Shown piece by piece: positions 50,356 through 59,589 of a stretch of DNA of 64,000 nucleotides (position 1 is its first letter; every line of letters starts with the position of its first letter). Under the pieces are notes generated by a model. That model was not told the DNA's origin, did not search any database, and worked only from the letters and a program-made list of their open reading frames with translations. This stretch comes from Pusillimonas sp044464525 (GTDB lineage Bacteria > Pseudomonadota > Gammaproteobacteria > Burkholderiales > Burkholderiaceae_B), in contig NZ_JBIQLE010000002.1 of assembly GCF_044464525.1 (NCBI RefSeq), positions 124,001-188,000 of the forward strand, in the 5' to 3' direction. The position numbers were made by a program, and so were the translations under genes.

Positions 50356-51849
50356 TCAGTCGCCGGAAGCCGCGTCGTTATCGTAGATCTTCACGTACTC
50401 GAAATCACCCGGCTTGCTGTTGATGCCCACTCGCGGAGGCGCGATCCAGCTGGCGTATTTGCCCGGTTCGTATACCGGCTTCATCAGCGAATCGATGAAG
50501 TCGTGGTCCGCCTCGTTGCACAGCCACTCATCCCTGCGCGCCTCGAACTCTTCCGCCGATATGATTTCGCCCTCGGGCGTGATGTGGTGCCCGGCGAACT
50601 CACCGATTTTGCGATTGAAGCCCTTGTGCGGCTGGGTGAAGGCGAAGTCGACGCCGGCGTTGGCGATGACCTTGTTCCAGCGGTCGATGCCGCCCTGGCA
50701 ATCCTTGATGTAGTCATCCAGCAAGCGGCTGTTGATCGCTGCCAGAGCGGGCTGCTCTTCGGTAACGATCTCCCCGTCGCGCACCGTCATCACCGGGTAG
50801 GTGTCGTTGGTCAGCACGTGGTCGTCGTCGATGCGCGTTTCCTCGTAGCGGCCTTTAAGCCCCGCGCTGAATAGCTCGGCTCCGTTGCTGGAGATTTCCG
50901 AACCGAACAGGTCGCGGGTCACCGACATGTGGAAGTTGGCCTTGCGCTGCAAGGTCGGCAGATCGACCACACCCAGGGCGCGGATGGCTTCAACGTCGTG
51001 TGGGTCCTTGATGCCGGCGGCGTTCATGGCCTTGACAGTGGCTTCCACGGTGCGGCCCACACCGGTTTCGCCGACAAACATGTGGTGCGCTTCTTCGGTC
51101 AGCATGAAGCGACAGGTGCGCGACAAAGGGTCGAAGCCCGATTGCGCCAGCGAGGCAAGCTGCATCTTGCCGTCGCGGTCGGTAAAGTAAGTGAACATGA
51201 AGAACGACAGCCAGTCGGGTGTGCGTTCATTAAACGCGCCGAGAATGCGGGGGTTGTTCTCATCCGCGGAACGACGCTCGAGCAGCCCCTTGGCTTCTTC
51301 GCGACCGTCACGGCCGAAATACTTGACCAGCAGATAAACCATGGCCCAGAGATGCCTGCCCTCTTCCACATTAACCTGGAACAGGTTGCGCAAGTCGTAT
51401 AGCGATGGCGCCGTCTGACCCAGATAGCGCTGCTGCTCGACCGATGCGGGCTCGGTGTCGCCCTGTACGACGATAAGCCGGCGCAAAATCGAGCGGTACT
51501 CACCCGGCACCTCTTGCCATGCGGGCTCGCCCTTATGACGCCCAAAGGGGATGGTGCGCCCTTCTTCCTTGGGAGCCAGAAGGATGCCCCAGCGATAGTC
51601 CGGCATCTTTACATGGTCGAACACCGCCCAGCCGCTGGGATCAACCCCCACGGCGGTGCGCAGATAAACCTCGGCGTCGTGAAACCCCTCGGGGCCGGCC
51701 TCTTTCCACCAGTCGATGTAGTCGGGCTGCCAGGATTCGAGCGCCCGTTGCAATTGCAGGTCGCTGCTCAGATCGACGTTGTTGGGGATTTTTTCGTCAT
51801 AATTGACTTCCACAAAATTTGTGCCGCGGATGGCTTCGCTTTCGCTCAT
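50356..51849 (-). CDS. boxB: Benzoyl-CoA 2,3-epoxidase oxygenase subunit BoxB
   Basis: Di-iron epoxidase of the aerobic hybrid benzoate (box) pathway, 497 residues; it turns benzoyl-CoA into 2,3-epoxybenzoyl-CoA using electrons from BoxA. Di-iron ligands are visible in VNVEEGRHLWAMVYLLVKYFG and MLTEEAHHMFVGETG. SWQPDYIDWWKEAGPEGF is a conserved BoxB N-terminal segment. GGGAGA precedes the ATG. No boxA, boxC or benzoate-CoA ligase lies within the window, which is unusual because box genes normally cluster. A perfect ANR/FNR box and TGCA repeats lie upstream. Confidence 0.95.
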   Translation of the reverse strand: MSESEAIRGTNFVEVNYDEKIPNNVDLSSDLQLQRALESWQPDYIDWWKEAGPEGFHDAEVYLRTAVGVDPSGWAVFDHVKMPDYRWGILLAPKEEGRTIPFGRHKGEPAWQEVPGEYRSILRRLIVVQGDTEPASVEQQRYLGQTAPSLYDLRNLFQVNVEEGRHLWAMVYLLVKYFGRDGREEAKGLLERRSADENNPRILGAFNERTPDWLSFFMFTYFTDRDGKMQLASLAQSGFDPLSRTCRFMLTEEAHHMFVGETGVGRTVEATVKAMNAAGIKDPHDVEAIRALGVVDLPTLQRKANFHMSVTRDLFGSEISSNGAELFSAGLKGRYEETRIDDDHVLTNDTYPVMTVRDGEIVTEEQPALAAINSRLLDDYIKDCQGGIDRWNKVIANAGVDFAFTQPHKGFNRKIGEFAGHHITPEGEIISAEEFEARRDEWLCNEADHDFIDSLMKPVYEPGKYASWIAPPRVGINSKPGDFEYVKIYDNDAASGD

Positions 51850-51891
51850 GATGTTCTCCCGACGGGGTCTGCCGCCCCAAAGTTTTCATCG

Positions 51892-51962
51892 TGCATTTGC
51901 GGGATGGATTCCCGCCCTTTCGTCTTTATGCACTTTGATTCATGCAATGACGATTAAATGCA
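51892..51962 (-). promoter_or_regulatory. TGCA repeat cluster upstream of boxB
   Basis: TGCA occurs at 51892, 51929, 51943 and 51959; the last three are spaced 14 and 16 bases. BzdR/BoxR regulators of benzoyl-CoA genes are known to recognise TGCA-containing operators, so this may be a BoxR-type site. No regulator gene is nearby. Confidence 0.35.
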
Positions 51963-51988
51963 TGATAATGCTCTTGGCAAAGTTGATT

Positions 51989-52002
51989 TTGATAAAAATC
52001 AA
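51989..52002. promoter_or_regulatory. Perfect ANR/FNR box upstream of boxB
   Basis: TTGAT-AAAA-ATCAA matches the FNR/ANR consensus at all ten defined positions. It lies 140 bases before boxB, in the 289-base AT-rich gap to katE. It suggests activation at low oxygen, fitting the box pathway's use when oxygen is scarce. Confidence 0.65.
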
Positions 52003-52138
52003 ACTTTTGATTCGGAAGAAGCGGGGTTACGGGAACACAGCGGGCCGGCGGTTGTATTTATTGTTCACCCGTTATTTGCCTGCCGCAACCGCCACACGCT
52101 ATTTGCCTGCCGAGACGGCCAATCTGGCAGGCTCGGCA

Positions 52139-54526
52139 TCAAGCTGTGGCGGGCCGCTCGCGTTCGAAATGCCGATGATGCCCCAAGGCAGAGACAAAAC
52201 ACTGAATCGCCTTTGCATCGCTTTTGTTCGTTACGAAAACACCCGGCAGGGTCTCGTCCTGAGGGCTGATACCGGCCAGGCGCAACAGCGCCTCTGCATC
52301 CCGCGAAGCCCAAATGGTTTTCGAATGCAGGAACTGGTCAGTGATGAATTCACGTGCCTTGGGGTCGGCAGCCAGTATCTGCGCCGCCTTCCCACCCGGC
52401 GGGACGATGACTCCGTCGAACAAGACTCCCGGATGATTTTCAAGGGACGCATCGGCATCAATGGCTGGACCGCCCTGCTGCGTGACGGCGCCAATGTGCT
52501 GGCCGACCAAGCGAACGACAGCCCCCTGTTCCTGCAACACACGGGCGGTTTCCCAAACAGCCTTGCCATCTACACCGTCGGCCACCAGCACGGCTACTTT
52601 CCGGGCCTGGATGCCCACTTCGCCCGGGCGCGCCATGAGGGAAAGCGCAGGTGATAACTCCACTTCCGGCTTGGGAGGGTTGGCTAAGGCGGAAGGCATG
52701 GCTTCGGGCAGCTCCATGCCCAAGCCGTCGGCCACCTGGGCCGCAAGCTCTTCGGACGCATTGCGAAGCATGGCTACCACTCGCCTGCGCACCGCCGGCA
52801 CCGTCACCTTGCTCAACTCGAAACGGAAAGCCGCTGCAATGTGGCGCTTCTCAGCTTCAGTCTGGCTGTTATAAAAGAGTGTCGCTTGGTTGTAATGCTC
52901 GGCGAATTTTTCCGGTTTGCCGCGTACCTCATCCTGCTCAACAGGCTCGGGAAACGACACGTAGCCTTCCATGCCCGCCTGGAAGGGACAGCCGCCGCCA
53001 AGAGAGTTGGGTTCATAAGCGGCACGACCACGATGGATCGCCTGGCGATGCATGCCGTCCCGCTGATTGTTCTGCACCGGAGCCAGGGGTGCATTGATAG
53101 GCAGCTCATGGAAATTGGGCCCGCCCAGGCGGCTGATCTGCGTGTCCACGTATGAGTGGATACGCCCGGCCAGCAGAGGGTCGTTGGTGAAATCTATGCC
53201 CGGTACAACATGGGCAGCGCAAAAAGCCACTTGCTCGGTCTCGGCAAAAAAGTTGTCGGGATTTCGATTCAGCACCATTTTTCCTATCGGCTGCAATGGG
53301 ACGAGTTCCTCTGGAACAATCTTGGTCGAGTCCAGCACGTCGAAACTGAATTTCTCAGCGTCGCTTTCAGAAAAAGTCTGCACGCATAGCTCCCATTCGG
53401 GGTATGCGCCGGCCTCGATGGCCTCCCATAGGTCCCGCCGGTTGTAGTCGGGATCGGCCCCTGAGATCTTGACCGCTTCGTCCCACACCAGCGAGTGCGT
53501 GCCTTGTTTGGGATTCCAATGAAATTTAACGAAGATGGACTCGCCATCGGCATTGACGAAACGAAAGGTATGCACGCCGAACCCCTGCATCGTGCGAAAG
53601 CTTCGGGGGATCGCCCTGTCGGACATCTGCCACATCAGCATATGGGTCGACTCGGGCATCAGGGAGACGAAATCCCAGTACGTGTCATGGGCGGAAGCGG
53701 CCTGGGGCATCGCGTGATGCGGCTCTGGCTTGACGGAGTGCACCAGGTCCGGAAACTTCATGGCATCCTGAATGAAGAACACCGGCATATTGTTGCCCAC
53801 CAGATCCCAGTTGCCTTCGTCGGTATAGAACTTGACGGCAAAGCCGCGCACATCTCTCGCTGTATCCTTAGAGCCGCGCTCTCCGGCAACCGTCGAGAAC
53901 CGCACAAACACAGGGGTGATTTTTCCGGCCTCAGAAAACAAGGATGCCTGCGTCAATGCGGTCAAAGGCTCATAACATTCGAAATAGCCGTGTGCGCCCG
54001 ATCCCCGGGCATGGACGACCCGTTCGGGAATGCGCTCGTGGTCGAAATGCGTGATTTTCTCGCGCAGTATGAAGTCCTTCAACAAGGCGGGCCCACGCAA
54101 ACCGGCCTTCAGAGAATTCTGGTTGTCCGAAACCTTTACGCCTTGATTGGTGGTAAGAGCCTGTCCTTCCGGATCGGCGCGCACACGCTCCAGGCAGCCG
54201 CCCGCGGCGTTCACCCCGGGCTCGGCCGGGCCGCCATACTTTTCTGTGTGGTTTTTCTCCGCCAAGGTGCTGCCCGTGGCGTCGCGCGAGGCAGGTTCCA
54301 CGGACGCGCCTTCTGGAGGCGCCAAAGCATTGGCATGCCCATGCTCGGCTTCCTTGTTGGGGTTATAAGGCATGTCCGAAGCCAGCTTGCCGACGGCGGC
54401 CGCTTTGGCCACGCCCTCGCCTGATCCCTTGCCAACGGCCGGATCACTGGCTGGGCCGCTGTCCGTCAGGTTGTATCCGGTTTCCGCTGCCTGCGCCTTT
54501 TTCCCAGGTGGGTCTTTCTTGGCCAT
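52139..54526 (-). CDS. katE: Large-subunit catalase HPII type with C-terminal DJ-1/PfpI-like domain
   Basis: Clade 2 haem catalase of 795 residues. A long hydrophilic N-tail (about 130 residues) precedes the catalase core: catalytic His in RVVHARGSGAHGYFE, RFSTVAGERGSKDTARDVRGF, Asn in WDLVGNNMPVFFIQDA and proximal Tyr in AGRIHSYVDTQISRLGG. The C-terminal 150 residues (KVAVLVADGVDGKAV, DGVIVPPGG) form the class I glutamine-amidotransferase-like domain typical of KatE. A stationary-phase role is usual. csbD lies upstream on the same strand. Confidence 0.95.
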   Translation of the reverse strand: MAKKDPPGKKAQAAETGYNLTDSGPASDPAVGKGSGEGVAKAAAVGKLASDMPYNPNKEAEHGHANALAPPEGASVEPASRDATGSTLAEKNHTEKYGGPAEPGVNAAGGCLERVRADPEGQALTTNQGVKVSDNQNSLKAGLRGPALLKDFILREKITHFDHERIPERVVHARGSGAHGYFECYEPLTALTQASLFSEAGKITPVFVRFSTVAGERGSKDTARDVRGFAVKFYTDEGNWDLVGNNMPVFFIQDAMKFPDLVHSVKPEPHHAMPQAASAHDTYWDFVSLMPESTHMLMWQMSDRAIPRSFRTMQGFGVHTFRFVNADGESIFVKFHWNPKQGTHSLVWDEAVKISGADPDYNRRDLWEAIEAGAYPEWELCVQTFSESDAEKFSFDVLDSTKIVPEELVPLQPIGKMVLNRNPDNFFAETEQVAFCAAHVVPGIDFTNDPLLAGRIHSYVDTQISRLGGPNFHELPINAPLAPVQNNQRDGMHRQAIHRGRAAYEPNSLGGGCPFQAGMEGYVSFPEPVEQDEVRGKPEKFAEHYNQATLFYNSQTEAEKRHIAAAFRFELSKVTVPAVRRRVVAMLRNASEELAAQVADGLGMELPEAMPSALANPPKPEVELSPALSLMARPGEVGIQARKVAVLVADGVDGKAVWETARVLQEQGAVVRLVGQHIGAVTQQGGPAIDADASLENHPGVLFDGVIVPPGGKAAQILAADPKAREFITDQFLHSKTIWASRDAEALLRLAGISPQDETLPGVFVTNKSDAKAIQCFVSALGHHRHFERERPATA

Positions 54527-54555
54527 TTGTCAGTCTCCTTGATAATGAAACGCAA

Positions 54556-54606
54556 GGCGGCCAACGCATATGCCGCGGTACCTTGCCCGCAGCCACGTTG
54601 GCCGCC
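54556..54606. repeat. Inverted repeat between csbD and katE
   Basis: GGCGGCCAACG (54556-54566) and CGTTGGCCGCC (54596-54606) are perfect 11-base complements with a 29-base loop. A second hairpin, CGCCGGC/GCCGGCG, lies at about 54655-54673. Neither has a strong T run, so they may modulate read-through from csbD into katE rather than stop it. Confidence 0.5.
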
Positions 54607-54686
54607 AAGACGCCGCTGAACATAGCGGCCCCAATGCGGGAGTGTCCGGACGCCGGCAAAACGCCGGCGCCGACGCTATCTCTCTG

Positions 54687-54887
54687 TCAACGATTGTTGT
54701 CGAAGAATTCACTTACCTCACGCTCGGCTTCCTCGCGGGTCCTGCCATATTTTTCCTGTATCAGGCCCGCCAGCTGTTGGGCATCGCCTTTGGTTCTCGC
54801 CAACTCGTCGTCTGTAAGCTCGCCCCAAGCCGATTTGGCCTTTCCTGATAGCTGCTTCCATTGACCTTCAATTGTGTCTTTGTTCAT
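54687..54887 (-). CDS. CsbD-family stress protein
   Basis: Small acidic/basic helical protein of 66 residues: MNKDTIEGQWKQLSGKAKSAW is the CsbD signature, followed by WGELTDDELARTKGDAQQLAGLIQEKYG. Such proteins are general-stress induced (sigma-B in Bacillus, RpoS in enterobacteria); their biochemical role is unknown. AGGAG precedes the ATG at 54887. Upstream of katE on the same strand, suggesting joint stress control. Confidence 0.9.
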   Translation of the reverse strand: MNKDTIEGQWKQLSGKAKSAWGELTDDELARTKGDAQQLAGLIQEKYGRTREEAEREVSEFFDNNR

Positions 54888-55251
54888 GCTTGAACTCCTG
54901 TTAGAAATTATCGGCTTGTTTTTACCGCGTGCACCTTGCCGCGTCCTTCGAAACACGCGCGCGGATGCATGCGCCGCCAATGAGGCAGATGGTCCGGGCT
55001 TTCACCTGCCTCTGGGCTCATGCATCCACACAAGCTACAAAGCAAGCGCCGTACCCGCGGCCAGCAATGAGGTGGCGGAATCACATTGCTCTCAAGACGC
55101 CGCGCAATGAGCACTGCATGCTTTGCAATGCAATGCGTTATTGGTAATCTTGGTGACAGATGTTGATGCAATACAGTCGGGGCTTTCCGGCCATTCCCAA
55201 AGCGCCAGGGAAAATCGTCGCCAAAGCCGTGGTCTGTTTCTCGGAGCCCGC
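54888..55251. other. Divergent csbD/cbpA control region
   Basis: A 364-base gap. It holds the promoters of the csbD-katE side and of the cbpA-cbpM operon. A repeat-like TTTGCAATGCAATGCG stretch lies around 55122-55138. No heat-shock or other consensus promoter, gene or RNA could be supported. Confidence 0.3.
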
Positions 55252-56193
55252 ATGAAATACGTTGACTATTACAAAGTGCTTGGCGTCGGCAGGGATGCCT
55301 CGCAGGACGAAATCAAAAAAGCCTATCGCAAGCTGGCGCACCAATACCACCCCGACGTCTCCAAAGAACCCGACGCCGATCACAAGTTCAAAGAAGTGGC
55401 CGAAGCCTACGCCACATTGAAGGACCCTGAAAAAAGAGCGGCGTACGACGCCCTGGGCCGACACCCCCAAGGCGAGGATTTTGTTCCGCCACATCAATGG
55501 CAGCAACATTTTCATGAAGAGTCGGCCGATTTTTCCGACGTCGACCTGGCCGACCTGATGGCTGCATTCGCCGCCGCCCAGCAGGCCGAGCAGCAGGCTC
55601 GCGCACGCCGCCCCTTAAATGGCCAGGATTTTGAAACCGCCCTGCCCGTCACCCTCGAACAGGTTTATGACGGCGCCGAGACCGATCTGACAATATCTCT
55701 GCCCGATTACGATGCGCAAGGCATGCCACGCCGCAGCCTCAAGACTTACCGTATCCGGGTGCCCAAGGGCGCCTCCGACGGCCAAAGGCTGCGTCTGCCC
55801 AACAAGGGCGGACCAGGGTTCAACGGCGGTCGGGCAGGCGACCTGTACGTCACGATGCAGTTCCAGCCTCACCCGCTGTACCGGGTGAGCGAACGCGACC
55901 TCTACATCGATCTTCCTCTGTCTCCATGGGAGGCCGCCCTGGGCGCAACGGTCGAAGTACCTACACCAGGAGGCACCGTGGAAATGAAGATACCCGAAGG
56001 CACGGTCGCCGGTCGCAAGCTGCGCCTGTCAGGGCGGGGGCTCCCTGACGCATCGGGCAAGCACGGCGACCTGTACGCCATCATCAAGATCGATGTTCCC
56101 GCCAAGCCCTCGGCACGCGAACGCGAGCTTTTGCAGCAGCTTGCCGCCGAATCCAGCTTCAACCCCCGTTCCTACCTGGGAGCACGCTCATGA
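55252..56193 (+). CDS. cbpA: Curved-DNA-binding/J-domain chaperone CbpA
   Basis: DnaJ-like co-chaperone of 313 residues. The N-terminal J domain (YYKVLGVGRDASQDEIKKAYRKLA) has the essential HPD motif in QYHPDVSKEP. There is no zinc-finger domain, and two DnaJ-C substrate-binding domains follow (VTLEQVYDGAETDLTIS; LYIDLPLSPWEAALGATVEVPTPGG). It stimulates DnaK and, in E. coli, binds curved DNA in stationary phase. The start MKYVDYYK at 55252 matches the family. The stop overlaps the cbpM start. Confidence 0.94.
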   Translation: MKYVDYYKVLGVGRDASQDEIKKAYRKLAHQYHPDVSKEPDADHKFKEVAEAYATLKDPEKRAAYDALGRHPQGEDFVPPHQWQQHFHEESADFSDVDLADLMAAFAAAQQAEQQARARRPLNGQDFETALPVTLEQVYDGAETDLTISLPDYDAQGMPRRSLKTYRIRVPKGASDGQRLRLPNKGGPGFNGGRAGDLYVTMQFQPHPLYRVSERDLYIDLPLSPWEAALGATVEVPTPGGTVEMKIPEGTVAGRKLRLSGRGLPDASGKHGDLYAIIKIDVPAKPSARERELLQQLAAESSFNPRSYLGARS

Positions 56194-56507
56194 ATACCCA
56201 CATCACGGAAAGCATCTGGCTCAATACCTCGGATATCTGCTCATTCGAACATGTGGTCGAGGTTTCGGGCCTAAGCGCCCAAGAGCTGCGCGAACTCATC
56301 GAGATCGGCATCATCGAGCCATCGAACACCGATGCTGACAATTATTTTTTTCATACCCATTGCATCGTAATGGCGCGCAAGGCCCGCCGGCTGCGCGACG
56401 ATTTCGAACTCGACACGCGCGGATTAACGCTGGCGTTAAGTTTGCTGCGCCGCATGGACGACCTGGAAACCGAAATAGCACGCTTGCGCGCCCGGCTGGT
56501 ACGCTGA
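56190..56507 (+). CDS. cbpM: Chaperone modulator CbpM
   Basis: MerR-like protein of 105 residues that inhibits the J domain of CbpA. SGLSAQELRELIEIGIIEP is the winged-helix-like core and a C-terminal coiled coil (LLRRMDDLETEIARLRARL) follows. ATGA overlap with cbpA shows coupled translation. It converges with the ZIP gene at a 20-base gap. Confidence 0.92.
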   Translation: MNTHITESIWLNTSDICSFEHVVEVSGLSAQELRELIEIGIIEPSNTDADNYFFHTHCIVMARKARRLRDDFELDTRGLTLALSLLRRMDDLETEIARLRARLVR

Positions 56508-56527
56508 CGGCGCCGACCCCGAACACA

Positions 56528-57442
56528 CTAGCTCAAGGCGGTATCCAGCACCATCATGAGCACAAAGCCGATCATGAGGCCGCCAGTGGCCCAGGCCTCA
56601 TGCCCTTGGCGATGTGATTCAGGAATGATCTCGTGGCTGATGACAAACAGCATGGCGCCGGCGGCAGCTGCCAGGCCCCATGGCAGCAAGGCATTCGACA
56701 AGCCCAGCAGCACGACGCCCAGCACGGCTGCCAGCGGTTCGATAAGCCCCGACAGCACCGCGATGCCGGCTGAAAGCCAGCGGCTGTAACCCGCCGAACA
56801 CAAGGCCAGGGCCACCACCATGCCCTCTGGAATATCCTGAATGGAAATGCCCGCTGCAAGCGATTGCGCACCAATGATATCGGTACCGGCAAACGCGACG
56901 CCTATGGCCAGACCCTCGGGGAAGTTATGCAGCATGATGGCCAGTGCAAACAGCCAGGCACGCCTCATTGCGCGCGCGCGGCCTCCTTCGACCCCTTTGA
57001 CAAAATGCTCGTGCGGCGTGAGCTTGTCGATTAAAAACAAGACACCGGCGCCAAGCAATATGCCTAAACCGACCAAACCACTTGCGCCCCAAGAGCCAGC
57101 CCCCTGCTCACCGGCGACATTGAGGGCCGGTATGATCAATGAAAACCCGCTGGCGGCCAGCATGACTCCGGCGCCAAAGCCCAACATGGTGTCAATAAAA
57201 CGCTGAGAATACGTGCGAGCGAAGAGCAATGGCAAGGTACCCAGCGTTGTCGCGCCGGCCGCGGCCATTCCACCCAGAAAAGCACCCTTCATGGCCCGGT
57301 TTCCGGACTGGATTTCCTGGTAAACATGAAAGCACAAAAGACACAGCAACAATCCGACCAAGATCCACAGCCAGCGCGCCCGCAGAATGGACAGGACCGA
57401 TGCCCTTGGATTGCCTTGGATTACTGTTGCGGGTTTGCTCAT
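56528..57442 (-). CDS. ZIP-family divalent metal transporter
   Basis: Membrane metal permease of 304 residues with eight helices. Metal-binding signatures are in helix IV (MLHNFPEGLAIGVAFAG) and helix V (ISIQDIPEGMVVALAL), plus HEIIPESH near the C-terminus. It imports zinc, iron or manganese, as ZupT does. The ATG overlaps the stop of the LysR gene (ATGA), so the two are cotranscribed, an uncommon pairing. N-terminal 30 residues are an extra hydrophilic stretch. Confidence 0.91.
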   Translation of the reverse strand: MSKPATVIQGNPRASVLSILRARWLWILVGLLLCLLCFHVYQEIQSGNRAMKGAFLGGMAAAGATTLGTLPLLFARTYSQRFIDTMLGFGAGVMLAASGFSLIIPALNVAGEQGAGSWGASGLVGLGILLGAGVLFLIDKLTPHEHFVKGVEGGRARAMRRAWLFALAIMLHNFPEGLAIGVAFAGTDIIGAQSLAAGISIQDIPEGMVVALALCSAGYSRWLSAGIAVLSGLIEPLAAVLGVVLLGLSNALLPWGLAAAAGAMLFVISHEIIPESHRQGHEAWATGGLMIGFVLMMVLDTALS

Positions 57443-58389
57443 AGTGTGCCTTCCGGCCCTTTGGCGCCCTGATATATGGGCGCCTCGTGCTCTTGAAGGA
57501 TGCTGGAAAATGCGCTGGCCGCCGGAGACAAAGGCCGTTGCGCACGCTTAAGAAGAAATAAAGGGCGTTTATACCCGCCGGCCTTGCAAGTATTCATGGT
57601 AGCCAGACGCCCCAGGGCGAGCAAGTCTTGGATCACCACTTCGGGCAGCATTGCAACACCCAGACCCTGCGCCACCGAGCGGGCAATGCCCTCGTTGCTT
57701 CCGATTTCCACACTGCGGTCGCACTGTACGCCTTCCGCGCGCAGCAGGCGTTCGGCCACTTCGCGCGTGCCCGAGCCAGGCTCGCGCACCAGCCACCGGG
57801 CACGGCTCAAGCGCCTGGAATCCAGCTCTTCAACGCCGGCCATGTCCGTGCCCGGCGCGGTCACCAGAAGAAGAGACTCTTCCCTCCATCTTAAAGAGCT
57901 GATGCCGGGGTCGTTCACCCCGCCTTCGACCACGGCGACGTCGACTTCGCAGTCGAGCAAGCCCTGGCTGATTACGGCTGTATTGCCCACCACGACATGC
58001 AGGTCGATATCGGGAAAATTATCGGCGAACAATGCGAGGTAGGCGGGCAGCCAATAGCCCGCCACCGTGGTGCTGGCGCCCACTGTCAATGTGCCTTTTT
58101 GCATGCCTGTGCGAGCCCCAAGATCGTCCAGGGCGGCGCGTTCGAGGGCGAATATACCGCGGGCGTGCTCGTACAGCGCCCGCCCCGCCTCGGTCAATCG
58201 CAGGCCGCGCCCCCCCTTTCCTCGCGCCCCGCCCCGCTCGATCAGCGCCAGGCCAAGCTGGTCTTCGAGTTCGCGCACGGCTTTGGACGCTGCCGATTGG
58301 CTGATGTGCAACAGCTCTGCGCCACGCGAGAAACTGCCGCGGGTTGCCACTGTGAAAAAAACTCGAGTCAGATGAAGATTCAGGCGCAT
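57439..58389 (-). CDS. LysR-family regulator divergent from yeiH
   Basis: LysR transcriptional regulator of 316 residues. The N-terminal helix-turn-helix is FFTVATRGSFSRGAELLHISQSAASKAVRELEDQLG; the effector domain starts GTLTVGASTTVAGYWLPAYLALF. It resembles CysB/YeiE-type regulators. It is divergent from the YeiH exporter gene, the arrangement of yeiE-yeiH in E. coli, and coupled to the ZIP transporter downstream, so it may control both. Confidence 0.92.
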   Translation of the reverse strand: MRLNLHLTRVFFTVATRGSFSRGAELLHISQSAASKAVRELEDQLGLALIERGGARGKGGRGLRLTEAGRALYEHARGIFALERAALDDLGARTGMQKGTLTVGASTTVAGYWLPAYLALFADNFPDIDLHVVVGNTAVISQGLLDCEVDVAVVEGGVNDPGISSLRWREESLLLVTAPGTDMAGVEELDSRRLSRARWLVREPGSGTREVAERLLRAEGVQCDRSVEIGSNEGIARSVAQGLGVAMLPEVVIQDLLALGRLATMNTCKAGGYKRPLFLLKRAQRPLSPAASAFSSILQEHEAPIYQGAKGPEGTL

Positions 58390-58507
58390 GGCTATAGGTT
58401 ATGAATTTAACTCATGAATTCTTGAGAAATGGGTATTGGACTCATATTACTGCAATCTATAAGCTTAAGCCTTGAATTGATGTAACGTTTTACAGGCCTT
58501 CCCTCGC

Positions 58508-59557
58508 ATGACGCAGTCCGCCACCCTATCCTCCACCCTCTTCGCTCCGCTGACCCGCCCGGGTCTGGCAGCAGGCCTGGCTCTTACCGCGGCGCTGGCC
58601 GCGGCGGCCATCCTCCTGGCGCAAACCTCGTGGCTTGTCCAGGCCGGCGTTAGTGCACTTACCTTGGCCATCGTGTTGGGCATGGTGGCGGGCAATTCTT
58701 TCTTTCCGGCCATTGCCGTTCGCACAGGCGCCGGGGTCGATTTTTCCAAGAACATCCTGCTGCGAGCCGGCATCGTCCTGTTCGGCTTTCGTATCACTTT
58801 TCAGGATATCGCCCAAGTCGGCTGGAGCGGCGTGCTGGTGGCAGCCCTGGTGGTGGGCTGTACTTTCATGTTGGCGGTCCTTGTCGGTACCCGGGTCTTC
58901 CGCCTGGACAAACAAACCTCCATGCTCATCGGCGCGGGCAGCGCTATTTGCGGCGCGGCGGCCGTTATGGCCGCCGAACCCGTCGTCAAGGGCCATGCCC
59001 ACAATGTCGCCGTGGCGGTGGCCACAGTCGTGGTGTTCGGCACCGTATCCATGTTCGCCTATCCTTTTTTATATCCGCTTCTGGGCATGACGGAACAGGC
59101 CTTCGGTATCTACGTCGGCTCAACCATCCACGAAGTCGCCCAGGTCGTCGCGGCCGGCGCAGCCGTCAGCGACGCCGTGGCGTCCACGGCCGTCATTGAA
59201 AAAATGATAAGGGTGATGATGCTTGCGCCATTCCTGGTGCTGCTGTCGCTTGCCATAGCTCGCAAAACCGGGGGCGCCGCAGGGGGGCGTGTCGTTGTGC
59301 CCTGGTTCGCAGTATGGTTTGTGGCGGCCGCCGGCATCAACTCATTGCAGATTGTGCCCGCCCCGGTGGTGCAAGGCATCTTGCACCTGGATGCGGTCCT
59401 GTTGGCCATGGCCATGGCCGCGCTGGGCCTGCGCACACGTATAGCGTCGCTGCGCGAAGCGGGCCTGCGGCCGATTTTGCTGGCGGCCCTGCTATTCATC
59501 TTCTTGGTATTGGGTGGCTACGGCATCAATATCGCTGTAATGTCGCTGTTCAACTGA
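58508..59557 (+). CDS. YeiH/UPF0324-family putative exporter
   Basis: Membrane protein of 349 residues with about ten helices. The family signature is IGAGSAICGAAAVMAAEPVV near residue 135, followed by IYVGSTIHEVAQVVAAGAAVSD and FLVLLSLAIARK. YeiH proteins are often annotated as sulfate exporters, but evidence on substrate is limited. Divergent from the LysR gene. The ATG at 58508 gives the normal length. Confidence 0.92.
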   Translation: MTQSATLSSTLFAPLTRPGLAAGLALTAALAAAAILLAQTSWLVQAGVSALTLAIVLGMVAGNSFFPAIAVRTGAGVDFSKNILLRAGIVLFGFRITFQDIAQVGWSGVLVAALVVGCTFMLAVLVGTRVFRLDKQTSMLIGAGSAICGAAAVMAAEPVVKGHAHNVAVAVATVVVFGTVSMFAYPFLYPLLGMTEQAFGIYVGSTIHEVAQVVAAGAAVSDAVASTAVIEKMIRVMMLAPFLVLLSLAIARKTGGAAGGRVVVPWFAVWFVAAAGINSLQIVPAPVVQGILHLDAVLLAMAMAALGLRTRIASLREAGLRPILLAALLFIFLVLGGYGINIAVMSLFN

Positions 59558-59589
59558 GGCGCCCACGCCTGCCGGCAACCCAAAAGCCT

